Origin: Anaerolineales bacterium UBA5195
GTDB lineage: Bacteria > Chloroflexota > Anaerolineae > Anaerolineales > Villigracilaceae
Length of the DNA: 64,000 bases
Reading direction: 5' to 3'
NCBI GenBank assembly: GCA_002412925.1
Contig: DHVZ01000045.1
Coordinates: 22,452 to 86,451 of the forward strand
In this document: piece by piece, positions 50,642-57,745 of the stretch
How positions within the stretch are numbered: the first letter of the stretch is position 1
How the letters are laid out: every line of letters starts with the position of its first letter
The notes under the pieces: model-generated
The model's input: the letters and a program-made list of their open reading frames with translations, nothing else
Told to the model about the DNA's origin: nothing
Databases searched by the model: none
Position numbers and translations under genes: made by a program

Positions 50642-51697
50642 ATGACACTCAATTTCAAGACCTTACTAGATCAACTTGAGATCGTCGACCCTGAAATCAT
50701 CGACCTGAGAAGTTGGGTTGTCTCATCCTTGGGCAACACAGCTGTCATCCAAGGCATCTTGAACCGGCAGTGTGAGAATCGCGATCAGACCAATTGTTAT
50801 TCTTGCGAAGAAGAAGGCACTTGTTTGGTTATCACCGGGATCGCGCACCTCGACCTGGGTGAGATTAATACCGCGATCAAGAACCTTGAAAACGGGAGTC
50901 AGCAATTTCGCAGCAAAGATGAGACCTGGAACAGCATCATCGGACAGATTTTGCTTGGAAAAGCTTATGATAAGAGCAACAATAATCATCAGGCGCTGAT
51001 CGAATATAAAAAAGCTCTTAAATTACTCACCGAAAACTATATCCGTTTTCATGCAAATGATTATGATGAACTGGCCAAGGCCCGGCTTCTCAAAAGCGAG
51101 TTGGATACTTTTGTGACGCAGCCCTATAAGCCTCATCCTGCCACAGCGATGCATGACCACAATCATCAGCCGGTTGCAGCGCCTCCGAATGCAAACAACA
51201 AGGCCCATCTGTCTCTGTTCGCCTTCCCCATTTATGGAACAGTCACAGCCGGCCCAGATGGCGAATTGCAGATCAATCCGGTTGAGAATACTGCCACGCT
51301 TGTCAGCAGGGTCGAGCTTGAAGGACACCTGTTTGACTTGTTCAGCCTGGGTCACACTACGTCCAGCGACCGGCAGGTGACCCTGATACCGCAAGAATCT
51401 TATGGCTGGGCCAAAGTGCGCGGGTTGAGCATGAATGGATGGGCACCGCCTCTCAACGAAAATGACTTTATCTTGTTCCATGAAACGCCATCGGCAAATC
51501 ACAATGACTTTGTGATTGTCTCTTCCCGGGATCCATCCGGCGATTTGACATATCTTGTTAAGAAATATGACAGTCATGCCAGGCAATTTCTTTCCAATTC
51601 CACAGATACAAGCAGAACCTATCCTCCCATTCCCTTGGATGATGAGCACAAAATTTTCGGTGTGGTTATCGCTGTGGCGAAACCAGCCAGCAAATAG
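50642..51697 (+). CDS. TPR protein with C-terminal LexA/S24-type autoprotease-like domain
   Basis: 351 residues; ATG at 50642 with AGGGAA. Residues 1-160: helical TPR-like repeats (ITGIAHLDLGEINTAIKNLE, ILLGKAYDKSNNNHQALIEY) holding a four-Cys cluster C44-x7-C52-x2-C55-x5-C61. After a His/Pro/Asn-rich linker comes an S24/LexA-like fold: cleavage-site-like FPIYGTVTAGPDGE with A203-G204, nucleophile region KVRGLSMNGW (S263), then NENDFILF, general-base region LTYLVKKYD (K307) and FGVVIAVAKP. These correspond in order to LexA's VAAG, GxSM and VKR elements. No DNA-binding domain is present. Together with the two SPFH genes this suggests a regulated membrane-stress module; this is inference. Confidence 0.8.
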   Translation: MTLNFKTLLDQLEIVDPEIIDLRSWVVSSLGNTAVIQGILNRQCENRDQTNCYSCEEEGTCLVITGIAHLDLGEINTAIKNLENGSQQFRSKDETWNSIIGQILLGKAYDKSNNNHQALIEYKKALKLLTENYIRFHANDYDELAKARLLKSELDTFVTQPYKPHPATAMHDHNHQPVAAPPNANNKAHLSLFAFPIYGTVTAGPDGELQINPVENTATLVSRVELEGHLFDLFSLGHTTSSDRQVTLIPQESYGWAKVRGLSMNGWAPPLNENDFILFHETPSANHNDFVIVSSRDPSGDLTYLVKKYDSHARQFLSNSTDTSRTYPPIPLDDEHKIFGVVIAVAKPASK

Positions 51698-51856
51698 ATG
51701 GGAATCTCTGTTGCAAAAACCCTCCAGGACAAAGTCCTGAGACCATGGATTCCTGTGTTATGCTATTCAAAAAGGTAGTCAGTAGTTTACGAAACATCTT
51801 GAAAAACGGAAATTCTCCCAACTTTCGTGAAGTACTGATAGTTCAATGGATCATGG
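51698..51856. other. Intergenic with repeat family 2 remnant and small hairpin
   Basis: GGGAATCTCTGT at 51700-51711 matches the core of repeat family 2. CAGGAC-AAA-GTCCTG (51725-51739) can form a short hairpin. No clear promoter for psuK. Confidence 0.5.
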
Positions 51857-52810
51857 ATGAACAAACAACTTAACACGAACCCTGATGTTTTTGTCCTCGT
51901 CCTCGGCGCCTCCGGACTGGATGTGGTCGGCCGCCTGCAAGGGGATTTGGAGATGGGGACTTCCAACCCGGCGCGGATTCGCACCTCCTTTGGCGGGGTG
52001 GCGCGCAACGTGGCCGAAAACCTGGCCCGGCTTGGTCAACCCGTCAAACTGCTTTCCGTCATCGGCAAAGACCGCATCGGCGACGACATCCTGGCCTACA
52101 CCCGCCAGGCCGGGGTGGATGTATCGGCAGTTTTCACCACCGATAAGTACCCGACCGGTTTTTACATGGGCGTGCTGGATGAAAAAGGCAGGAGCCAGTT
52201 CGCCTTCGATGACATGCGCATCCTGGCCGAGCTGACAGAATCTTACCTGGCCTACAACGAGGACCTGTTCGAGAAAGCGGGACTGGTTTTCCTGGATGCC
52301 AACCTGCCGGAGACCGCCCTGAAAACGGCTTTCAAACTGGCGCAGAAATACAAGCTGCCGGTTTGCGCCGACCCCACTTCCCAATCCCTGGCGCCGCGTC
52401 TCAAACCATACCTGCGCCAGCTCAAACTGATTTCGCCCAATTGCGCCGAAGCCGGGATACTTTCTGGTCAGCATTTTGACCCCAATGATCGCGGCGCCGC
52501 CCTGAATGCCGCCCGCGCGCTGGTCAACCAGGGCGTGGAGACGGTTTTCGTCACCCAGGCCGAATTTGGCGTTTGCTATGCCACCTCGCAAACCAACGGG
52601 CACATTTCCGCCATCCGCACCCAGGTGATGGACCCCACCGGCGCGGGCGACGCGCTCACCGCGGCAGTCATTTACGCGCTGATGAACGAGATCGAAATTG
52701 ACGATGCCGCCCGGCTGGGTGTTTCTGCCGCCTCGCTGGCCCTGCGCCATCCCGGGACGGTCTTCCCCGGTCTCTCGCTCGAAAGGTTGTACGACGAACT
52801 GGCGGTCTAA
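51857..52810 (+). CDS. psuK: PfkB-family carbohydrate kinase, likely pseudouridine kinase
   Basis: 317 residues. PfkB signatures: N-terminal GASGLDVVGRLQG, then SFGGVARNVAENLARLG (substrate site), and the C-terminal ATP/anion-hole motif DPTGAGDALTAAVIYALM with catalytic Asp. RNVAENL and the adjacent psuG gene point to pseudouridine as substrate, giving pseudouridine 5'-phosphate. A hairpin terminator lies between it and psuG, so psuG expression may be reduced by partial termination. Confidence 0.88.
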   Translation: MNKQLNTNPDVFVLVLGASGLDVVGRLQGDLEMGTSNPARIRTSFGGVARNVAENLARLGQPVKLLSVIGKDRIGDDILAYTRQAGVDVSAVFTTDKYPTGFYMGVLDEKGRSQFAFDDMRILAELTESYLAYNEDLFEKAGLVFLDANLPETALKTAFKLAQKYKLPVCADPTSQSLAPRLKPYLRQLKLISPNCAEAGILSGQHFDPNDRGAALNAARALVNQGVETVFVTQAEFGVCYATSQTNGHISAIRTQVMDPTGAGDALTAAVIYALMNEIEIDDAARLGVSAASLALRHPGTVFPGLSLERLYDELAV

Positions 52811-52815
52811 TCAGG

Positions 52816-52841
52816 CTGCACCGGTTTCCCGGTGCAGTTTT
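52816..52841 (+). terminator. Hairpin between psuK and psuG
   Basis: CTGCACCGG / CCGGTGCAG with a 4-nt loop and TTTTCTC tail, six bases after the psuK stop and directly before the psuG ribosome site. Confidence 0.75.
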
Positions 52842-52858
52842 CTCTCAAGAAGGAACTT

Positions 52859-53794
52859 ATGACTGACTTTCAGACCACTTTTGTCAACTCCACTGAGGTT
52901 GCGCGCGCCCGCCAGCAAAATCTGCCGGTTGTCGCGCTTGAATCGACCGTGATCACGCATGGCCTGCCCCGCCCCCAGAACCTGGCCCTGGCGCAGGAGA
53001 TGGAACAAACTGTCCGCTCCGAAAACGCCATCCCGGCAACGGTTGCCATCCTGGATGGAAAAATCCAGCTGGGCCTCGACGCCGGGCAGTTGGAACGAAT
53101 CGCCAACGCCGATGACGCCATCAAAGTCAGCCTGCGCGATATCGCCACCGCGCTGGTCAAGCGCGTCCCCGGCGGCACCACCGTGGCCGGGACAATGTAT
53201 CTCGCCGAACAGGCCGGGATCCGGGTCTTTGCCACCGGCGGGATCGGCGGCGTCCACAAGGAAGCCCGTTTCGACGTTTCCACCGATTTACAGGCGCTGG
53301 CTTCCATCCCGATGATCGTCGTCTGCGCCGGAGCCAAATCCATTCTCGATTTGCCGGGCACGCTTGAATACCTCGAAACACTGGGTGTCCCGGTGGTGGG
53401 CTATGGCACCGATAAATTCCCTGAATTCTTCTCACCGGGGAAGGATTTGCCGGTCAGCGTCAGGCTGGATACGCCCGAGGAAGTGGCGCAGTTTGCCCGC
53501 AGCCACTGGGAAATCGGCCTGAAATCAGCCGTCCTAGTTTGCCAGCCCATCCCCGCAGAACTTGCGATTGCAAACGCCGAAATTGCCCCGGTCCTCAAAC
53601 AGGTTTCGAATGAAGTCCGCGAAAAGGGGATTAGCGGCCAGCAAGTGACCCCCTATGAGTTGAAAAGAGTCAATGAATTGACCCGGGGGAAGTCCATGCG
53701 CGCAAACCTGGCGCTTCTGCTGAACAATGCCAGGCTGGCCGCGCAGTTAGCGCGGGCCATGGCTGCTCAGTTTGACCAGCCAAAACTTGTCTGA
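52859..53794 (+). CDS. psuG: Pseudouridine-5'-phosphate glycosidase
   Basis: 311 residues; ATG at 52859 behind AAGGA. Splits pseudouridine 5'-phosphate to uracil and ribose 5-phosphate. Highly characteristic blocks: VVALESTVITHGLPRPQNL, ENAIPATVAILDGKIQLGL, KVSLRDIATAL, GGTTVAGTMYLAEQAGIRVF, ATGGIGGVHKEA, VVCAGAKSILDLPGTLEYLE and VGYGTDKFPEFF. With psuK it forms a pseudouridine salvage unit used to recycle modified RNA. Confidence 0.96.
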   Translation: MTDFQTTFVNSTEVARARQQNLPVVALESTVITHGLPRPQNLALAQEMEQTVRSENAIPATVAILDGKIQLGLDAGQLERIANADDAIKVSLRDIATALVKRVPGGTTVAGTMYLAEQAGIRVFATGGIGGVHKEARFDVSTDLQALASIPMIVVCAGAKSILDLPGTLEYLETLGVPVVGYGTDKFPEFFSPGKDLPVSVRLDTPEEVAQFARSHWEIGLKSAVLVCQPIPAELAIANAEIAPVLKQVSNEVREKGISGQQVTPYELKRVNELTRGKSMRANLALLLNNARLAAQLARAMAAQFDQPKLV

Positions 53795-53819
53795 TCAAAC
53801 CGGCTGAAAGGATAAAAAA

Positions 53820-53852
53820 CGCGCGTACCGGCAAAAGTTACCGGTACGCGCG
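53820..53852. terminator. Bidirectional terminator
   Basis: 12-bp perfect stem CGCGCGTACCGG / CCGGTACGCGCG around a 9-nt loop, between convergent psuG and the Thr/Pro-rich protein. A T-run follows on the minus strand (TTTTTTATCC). Confidence 0.85.
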
Positions 53853-53872
53853 CAAATTATTTTCAAGCATTC

Positions 53873-54808
53873 CTATGGCGTGGGCGTCAGGCTCGGCCAG
53901 GGAGTATCGGTCGGCGGGCGGGTGCGGGTGGGCATGCGCGTTTGGGTTGGCAGGGGCGTCTTCGTCCGCGTTGCGCTGGGCGTGGGCAGAGGAGTTTCCG
54001 TATCGCGCAGGGTGGCGCTTGGCGCAATGGTGGGCGTGGAGGTGTCTGCCAGGCCCTGAACCACAAAACGGCCGACCGACTTCCATTCCAGCCCCACAAA
54101 AATCTGGACTTCATATTCCCCCGGCAGCCATTCATCGGGCGCAGCGAGACGTTCAGCGAACCCATAGCCGCCAGTATTCCCATCCCACGGTTTTGTTTCG
54201 TAGTAAACCAGTTCCCCATCGCGATACCAGAGCGCCGTCCATTGGGTTCCGGACAGCATATTGTCATAACTAAAGATAGCCGCTACCCGCCGGATTGGGT
54301 TGACAAAAACTGTCGCCGGGTTGAGGGGCGTGTACGTTCTCAAGTCAATCTCTTGCGCAAAGACCAGCGGGCTGAAAAGCGCCGCCGGGTTGGGCGTCAC
54401 TTCGCTCTTGAACTGCATCTCGATCGCGAGCGGCATCGAAGGAGTGGGCGTAATCGTTGGCGTATCGGTGATGGAGGGTGTATCAGTAATGGTCGGCGTG
54501 AGCGTGATGGTCGGGCTGAGCGTAATCGTCGGGGAGAGGGTGATGGTGGGCGTCAGGCTGGGGGTGGGCGAAGGCTCGTAAAATGAGTAGGCCACTGGCT
54601 CGCCGTAACGCCCGATCAGGTAGGCTGCCAGGGCCAATCCAAAGGCAAAGGCGATCATGCGCCAGCCAGAAGCAATCCGCTGCTGGCGTAAACGGTAATA
54701 AAGCAGCTTGCGCCCCGCGCGGATGGACTGTATCCCGATCCACAGGCTGAGGGCCAGACCCAGAAGGGCCAGGAAAATTGCGGTATTGATGCCGGCCTTG
54801 ATGTCCAT
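53873..54808 (-). CDS. Membrane-anchored Thr/Pro-rich surface protein
   Basis: 311 residues. Two N-terminal membrane helices (about 8-28 and 48-65) are joined by a basic loop (RAGRKLLYYRLRQQRIASGW). A Thr/Pro repeat stalk (TPTITLSPTITLSPTIT type, about 75-115) leads to a compact beta domain with Trp and Tyr (IFSYDNMLSGTQWTALWYRD, GEYEVQIFVGLEWKSVGRF). A second Thr/Pro/Arg-rich tail ends the protein. It resembles the stalked envelope proteins common in Anaerolineae. Function unknown. A TATAAT box 7 nt before the ATG suggests a leaderless transcript. Confidence 0.78.
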   Translation of the reverse strand: MDIKAGINTAIFLALLGLALSLWIGIQSIRAGRKLLYYRLRQQRIASGWRMIAFAFGLALAAYLIGRYGEPVAYSFYEPSPTPSLTPTITLSPTITLSPTITLTPTITDTPSITDTPTITPTPSMPLAIEMQFKSEVTPNPAALFSPLVFAQEIDLRTYTPLNPATVFVNPIRRVAAIFSYDNMLSGTQWTALWYRDGELVYYETKPWDGNTGGYGFAERLAAPDEWLPGEYEVQIFVGLEWKSVGRFVVQGLADTSTPTIAPSATLRDTETPLPTPSATRTKTPLPTQTRMPTRTRPPTDTPWPSLTPTP

Positions 54809-54815
54809 TACAAAA

Positions 54816-54864
54816 ATTATAGCATACAGCCCCGGCGAACCTCACGCGCGCGGGCAGGTATAAT
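54816..54864. promoter_or_regulatory. Divergent, apparently leaderless promoters
   Basis: Minus strand TATAAT (54816-54821) lies 7 nt before ATG 54808; plus strand TATAAT (54859-54864) lies 6 nt before ATG 54871. Neither start has a Shine-Dalgarno site. No clear -35 box for either. Confidence 0.6.
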
Positions 54865-54870
54865 TACAGA

Positions 54871-55794
54871 ATGGTTGAGCTTGTTTTCTTGAAACTCGGC
54901 GGGTCATTGATCACCGATAAGACCCTGCCCTATACCCCGCGCCTCGACAAACTGGCCGACCTCGCCGCCCAGATTTTTGCCGCCAAACAGGCCCAGCCGG
55001 GACTTTCCCTCGTTTTAGGGCATGGTTCCGGCTCCTTTGGGCATACGGCGGCGAGAGAGTATAAAACACGGGAAGGGAACCCCCACCGCCCTTCGGGCAC
55101 CGCCCCGGAGAGCACGAGGCGAAACAGCCCCAAATCCGCCCTCCTGGCCTCCGGCCATCCCCCCATTTTCGACGAAGTTCAGTCGAAAATGGGGGGAGCA
55201 GAGGGGGGCGGGGGGTACTGGTTTGGCTTCGCCGAAGTCTGGTTCCAGGCCTCGGCCCTGAACCGTTTTGTGATGGATAGCCTGCATTCGGCGGGCGTGC
55301 CGTCGCTGGCGCTGGCTCCCGTTTCGGCGGTGACCGCCAGCAACGGCAAAGTTTCCAGCTGGGATCTAACCCCCCTGAAAGCGGCGCTGGCCGCCGGGCT
55401 GGTGCCGGTCATCTACGGCGACGTGATTTTCGATACCCTGCGCGGCGGGACGATCCTTTCGACCGAGGACTTGTTCGCGCACCTCGCGCGGGAACTGCAT
55501 CCGCAGCGGATTTTGCTGGCAGGCCTCGAAGGAGCGGTCTGGGCCGATTTCCCGGAACGCCAGCAACGGGTCGAAAAAATCACCCCGGCCTCCTTTGACG
55601 AGGTCAAGGCCAGGGTGGGCGCTTCGCACGGCGCGGACGTGACCGGAGGAATGGAATCCAAAGTCCGGCAGATGCTGGCCCTGGTGACAGAAATCCCCGA
55701 TTTGACAGCCCAAATCTTTTCGGGCGAAACGCCGGGAAACCTCCAAAGAGTACTCAATGGTGAAATTTCAGGCACGGAGATCCAGCTTGACTGA
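54871..55794 (+). CDS. Isopentenyl phosphate kinase (archaeal type) with repeat insertion
   Basis: 307 residues, amino-acid-kinase fold. N-terminal FLKLGGSLITDK, then GHGSGSFGHTAAREY with the IPK-specific catalytic His (H58), later WFGFAEVWFQASALNRFV, AVTASNGKVSSWD, PVIYGDVIFDTLRGGTILST and GADVTGGMESKVRQML. It phosphorylates isopentenyl phosphate to the diphosphate, the last step of the alternative mevalonate route known in archaea and some Chloroflexota. About 45 extra residues (70-115) between GTREG-type and WFGFAEV blocks come from an inserted palindromic repeat. Confidence 0.9.
   Translation: MVELVFLKLGGSLITDKTLPYTPRLDKLADLAAQIFAAKQAQPGLSLVLGHGSGSFGHTAAREYKTREGNPHRPSGTAPESTRRNSPKSALLASGHPPIFDEVQSKMGGAEGGGGYWFGFAEVWFQASALNRFVMDSLHSAGVPSLALAPVSAVTASNGKVSSWDLTPLKAALAAGLVPVIYGDVIFDTLRGGTILSTEDLFAHLARELHPQRILLAGLEGAVWADFPERQQRVEKITPASFDEVKARVGASHGADVTGGMESKVRQMLALVTEIPDLTAQIFSGETPGNLQRVLNGEISGTEIQLD
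55078..55215 (+). repeat. In-frame coding palindromic element, copy 2
   Basis: Perfect 15-bp arms CCCCCCATTTTCGAC (55159-55173) and GTCGAAAATGGGGGG (55182-55196) with an 8-nt loop. It encodes GHPPIFDEVQSKMGG; copy 1 encodes GHPPILDCTSSKMGG in the same orientation and frame. The insertion adds about 45 residues to the kinase without breaking it. Confidence 0.85.
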
Positions 55795-55826
55795 CCCGCG
55801 CCATTCAAAGGTTCATAGGAGAAACC

Positions 55827-57734
55827 ATGCTACCCGCTAAATTTACCCCCACCCCGCTCAAGCTCCGGCACCCAGTGCCATCTGACATTGAGATTGCGCA
55901 GGCCGCCACCCTGAAACCGATCGCGGAAGTTGCCGAAGAGTTGGGCATCCTGGATGGCGAGTTGGAGCCATACGGGCTTTTTATGGCCAAGATCAGGCTC
56001 GAAATCCTGGAGCGCTTGAAAGACCGCCCAGATGGCAAGTACATTGATGTGACTGCCATTACACCAACCCCGCTCGGCGAAGGCAAAACCACAACCACCG
56101 TGGGGCTTTCGCAAGCGCTCGGTGCGCACCTGGGAAAAAGTGTCATGACCGTGATCCGCCAGCCTTCACAGGGGCCAACCTTTGGCATCAAGGGTGGGGC
56201 AGCTGGGGGCGGCTACAGCCAGGTTATCCCAATGGAGGATTTCAACCTGCATCTGACCGGGGATGTCCACGCCATCACCGCGGCGCATAACCTGTGCGCC
56301 GCCGCGCTGGATGCGCGCATGCTGCATGAAGCTCAGACTCCCGATGACAACAAGTTGTTCGACGCGCTCTGCCCGCCCGATAAGAAAGGCAACCGCCGGT
56401 TTGCGCCGACCATGCTGCGCCGCCTGAAAAAACTCGGCATTGAGAAAACCGACCCAAACGAGTTGACCCCCGAAGAGCGTTCACGCTTTGCGCGCCTGAA
56501 GATCGACCCCGACAAGGTGGCCTGGCGGCGCGTTGCGGACGTCAATGACCGCTTCCTGCGCGAAATCGAGGTCGGCCTCGGCCCCGATGAAAAAGGCTTC
56601 GAGCATCGCTCCGGGTACGACATCTCGGCAGCAAGTGAGATCATGGCGATCCTGGCCCTGACCACCAGCCTGGCAGATATGCGCGAGCGCCTCGGCGCAA
56701 TGGTTGTCGCTGCCGATCTGAACGGCGAAGCCGTCACAGCCGAAGACCTGGGTGTGGCTGGCGCGTTGACCGTCCTGATGAAAAATGCCATCAAGCCCAA
56801 CCTGATGCAAACCCTCGAAGGCACCCCTGCCATGGTCCATGCCGGGCCTTTTGCCAACATCGCGCATGGACAATCCTCCATTATCGCCGATAAGATTGCC
56901 CTTAAGCTCTCCGATTATGTCATCACCGAATCCGGTTTTGGCGCAGATATCGGCATGGAAAAGTTCTTCGACATCAAGTGCCGCTATTCCGGCCTGATCC
57001 CGCAGGTGGTGGTGCTGGTCGCCACCGTCCGCGCGCTGAAGATGCACGGCGGCGGCCCAAAGGTGGTGGCAGGCAAGCCGCTCGCTCCCGAATATACCGA
57101 AGAGAATCTTGACCTGCTCGAGAAAGGCCTGCCCAACCTGGAGCGCCACATCCAGAACGCGCTCAAGTTTGGCGTGAACGTGGTCGTGGCAGTCAACTCC
57201 TTTACCAACGACACCCCGGCAGAAGTGGAACTCGTCCGCAAAGCCGCGATCGAAGCGGGCGCCATGGATGCAGTCGTCGCCCGTCACTGGATGGAAGGCG
57301 GCCAGGGCGCTATCGAATTGGCCAAAGCTGTGATCGAGGCTTGCGACAAACCCTCCAGCTTTAAATTCCTTTATCCGCTCGACATGCCTCTCAAGGAAAA
57401 AATCGAGCGGATCTGCCAGGAAATCTATGGCGCCGACGGCGTGGATTATTCCCCCGAAGCCGAGGAACAGATCGAGCGCTTTACCAGGCTCGGTTTCGGC
57501 AGCCTGCCAATCTGCATGGCCAAGACCCAGCTCTCGATCAGCCACGATCCCAGCTTGAAAGGCGCGCCAACTGGCTTCCGCGTGCCGATCCGTGATGTCC
57601 GCGTTTCGGTGGGTGCCGGTTTTATTTACCCGCTGGTCGGCAGCATGCGCACCATGCCCGGCCTGCCCACCCGGCCCGCGTACTTTGACATCGACCTTGA
57701 CCTGAAAACCGGCAAGGTGGTCGGACTGTTTTAG
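55827..57734 (+). CDS. fhs: Formate--tetrahydrofolate ligase, long (eukaryote-like) form
   Basis: 635 residues; ATG at 55827 behind AGGAGAAA. Makes 10-formyl-THF from formate, THF and ATP. P-loop TPTPLGEGKTTTTVGLSQAL (80-99) and the C-terminal PLVGSMRTMPGLPTRP are intact. Typical bacterial enzymes are about 555-560 residues. The extra length holds RRLKKLGIEKTDPNELTPEE and FARLKIDPDKVAWRRV, blocks like the synthetase domain of animal and fungal C1-THF synthase, as is the ending FDIDLDLKTGKVVGLF. Followed after 11 nt by the amidase gene. Confidence 0.95.
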   Translation: MLPAKFTPTPLKLRHPVPSDIEIAQAATLKPIAEVAEELGILDGELEPYGLFMAKIRLEILERLKDRPDGKYIDVTAITPTPLGEGKTTTTVGLSQALGAHLGKSVMTVIRQPSQGPTFGIKGGAAGGGYSQVIPMEDFNLHLTGDVHAITAAHNLCAAALDARMLHEAQTPDDNKLFDALCPPDKKGNRRFAPTMLRRLKKLGIEKTDPNELTPEERSRFARLKIDPDKVAWRRVADVNDRFLREIEVGLGPDEKGFEHRSGYDISAASEIMAILALTTSLADMRERLGAMVVAADLNGEAVTAEDLGVAGALTVLMKNAIKPNLMQTLEGTPAMVHAGPFANIAHGQSSIIADKIALKLSDYVITESGFGADIGMEKFFDIKCRYSGLIPQVVVLVATVRALKMHGGGPKVVAGKPLAPEYTEENLDLLEKGLPNLERHIQNALKFGVNVVVAVNSFTNDTPAEVELVRKAAIEAGAMDAVVARHWMEGGQGAIELAKAVIEACDKPSSFKFLYPLDMPLKEKIERICQEIYGADGVDYSPEAEEQIERFTRLGFGSLPICMAKTQLSISHDPSLKGAPTGFRVPIRDVRVSVGAGFIYPLVGSMRTMPGLPTRPAYFDIDLDLKTGKVVGLF

Positions 57735-57745
57735 GACAAGGCGAG

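Noticed and set aside
51851..52750. Minus-strand open frame of 299 codons
   Set aside because: Antisense of psuK, which has clear PfkB motifs.
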